11,704 bases of DNA from RGIG8368 sp045540275 (GTDB lineage: Bacteria > Verrucomicrobiota > Kiritimatiellia > RFP12 > UBA1067): contig JAZQGX010000215.1 of the NCBI GenBank assembly GCA_045540275.1, forward strand, positions 1 through 11,704. The letters are read 5' to 3'. Positions 11,305-11,704 of this stretch are shown in pieces. The notes under the pieces were generated by a model that saw nothing but the letters and a program-made list of their open reading frames with translations, did no database searches and was not told the origin of the DNA. How positions within the stretch are numbered: the first letter of the stretch is position 1; each line of letters begins with the position of its first letter. Both the position numbers and the translations under genes were made by a program.

Positions 11305-11704
11305 TTAGGCGGCTTTAACCTTTCCGAGACGGATGTCCTTGACCTGCCACATATTGTCCTCCATTGTCTTGACAATCTCGTTATGCATTGCCGTATGGGA
11401 ATCCTTGAAGCCGTAGCATTGCCAAATCTTGAACGACTGCAAGTCAATCTCTATGGTCTCAATCGGGTTGTTGTCCGCATCACGGGCGGAAAGGATGAGG
11501 GAGTTCTTCTTGTCGTAATATCCGCATCGGAAGACACAATGTTGCAGGGTATCGCCCTCATGCTTGAACTCGTCAATGCTTTTAAGGCAGACAATCGTAA
11601 ATCCTGCTCCAGCGATGGACAAGCCAAAGTATTTCTCCCTCCGCTTGATGAACTCCTGCTCGGCCTCCTTTGCTTTCTTCATCAGTTCCTCTGCGTGTCT
11701 GCGA
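11305..11704 (-). CDS. PcfJ-like protein, C-terminal part (gene enters from the right edge)
   Basis: The minus-strand frame is open from the edge (codons R-R-H-A-E-E-L-M) to the stop at 11305, so the ATG at 11682 is probably internal. The visible 130 residues match the end of PcfJ-family proteins: FTIVCLKSIDEFKHEGDTLQHCV, then YYDKKNSLILSARDADNNPIETIEID, and KIWQCYGFKD. PcfJ-like proteins are encoded on conjugative plasmids and very often on gut phages; their biochemical role is not settled. The EGDTLQHCV Cys/His pair is the most conserved part of the family. Full-length members are usually several hundred residues, so most of the gene lies outside the window. Confidence 0.75.
   Translation of the reverse strand, partial: RRHAEELMKKAKEAEQEFIKRREKYFGLSIAGAGFTIVCLKSIDEFKHEGDTLQHCVFRCGYYDKKNSLILSARDADNNPIETIEIDLQSFKIWQCYGFKDSHTAMHNEIVKTMEDNMWQVKDIRLGKVKAA

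Larger units (their letters stand above)
8873..11554 (+). repeat. Dispersed strand-biased motif GTATCGNYY, 13 copies
   Basis: GTATCG starts at 8873, 9439, 9646, 10180, 10333, 10363, 10568, 10589, 10717, 10904, 10952, 11110 and 11549, always on the plus strand, and every copy continues NYY (often KYC). The copies lie in genes of both orientations, in at least three reading frames, and in a terminator. I saw no reverse-orientation copy in this interval, and left of 8.3 kb only about two copies, both reverse, near 4078 and 6005. A hexamer is expected about 0.7 times per strand in 2.7 kb. The role is unknown. Confidence 0.55.

Overview
The window reads as one arm of a temperate phage or prophage (or a closely related integrative element) of a Bacteroidota host, probably Bacteroidales. 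The evidence is sigma-ABfr-type promoter boxes of the TAnnTTTG kind, a DUF3127-type single-strand-binding protein, a Bacteroidota-style phage integrase, a PcfJ-like protein, a crAss001_48-related small protein and weak Shine-Dalgarno usage. I have no database access, so family names come from recognised motifs.

Layout. Positions 8109 to 1 (minus strand) carry a long, tightly overlapping early operon. It begins with a small unknown protein and an excisionase-like helix-turn-helix protein, then small accessory proteins including a 51-residue gene not listed by a 60-residue cutoff. A recombination/replication cassette follows: RecA-like AAA ATPase (6970-5981), PD-(D/E)XK nuclease (6030-5200), SSB-like OB-fold protein (5197-4688), NinB-like protein (4688-4260) and a replisome-organiser-type initiator (4124-3228). 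After these come a run of small phage proteins and a PNKP-type 3'-phosphatase (930-382). Another gene runs off the left edge.

Positions 8110-8626 are a roughly 500-bp control region. It holds a minus-strand promoter, at least five copies of a TTRTCCTAA-type candidate operator, a 12-bp inverted repeat and a run of stable hairpins. Positions 8627-9165 (plus) encode a repressor-like protein and a one-helix membrane protein. Positions 9166-9393 hold tandem and palindromic GTACCGAA elements in front of the tyrosine recombinase (9394-10539). The right end is on the minus strand: a PcfJ-like gene entering from the edge, a small protein, and an AT-hook protein whose terminator abuts the integrase end.

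The most unusual content is RNA-like. Between 1710 and 1467 an intergenic gap is almost exactly filled by a sequence with a tRNA acceptor stem, a tRNA-Leu-like D arm and a T arm, but with about 193 nt between D and T arms instead of about 30-35. Between 256 and 137 a pseudoknot-capable element competes with an intrinsic terminator just before the last gene, an attenuator-like arrangement. A strand-biased motif, GTATCGNYY, occurs 13 times in the rightmost 2.7 kb, in coding and non-coding DNA alike and always on the plus strand.
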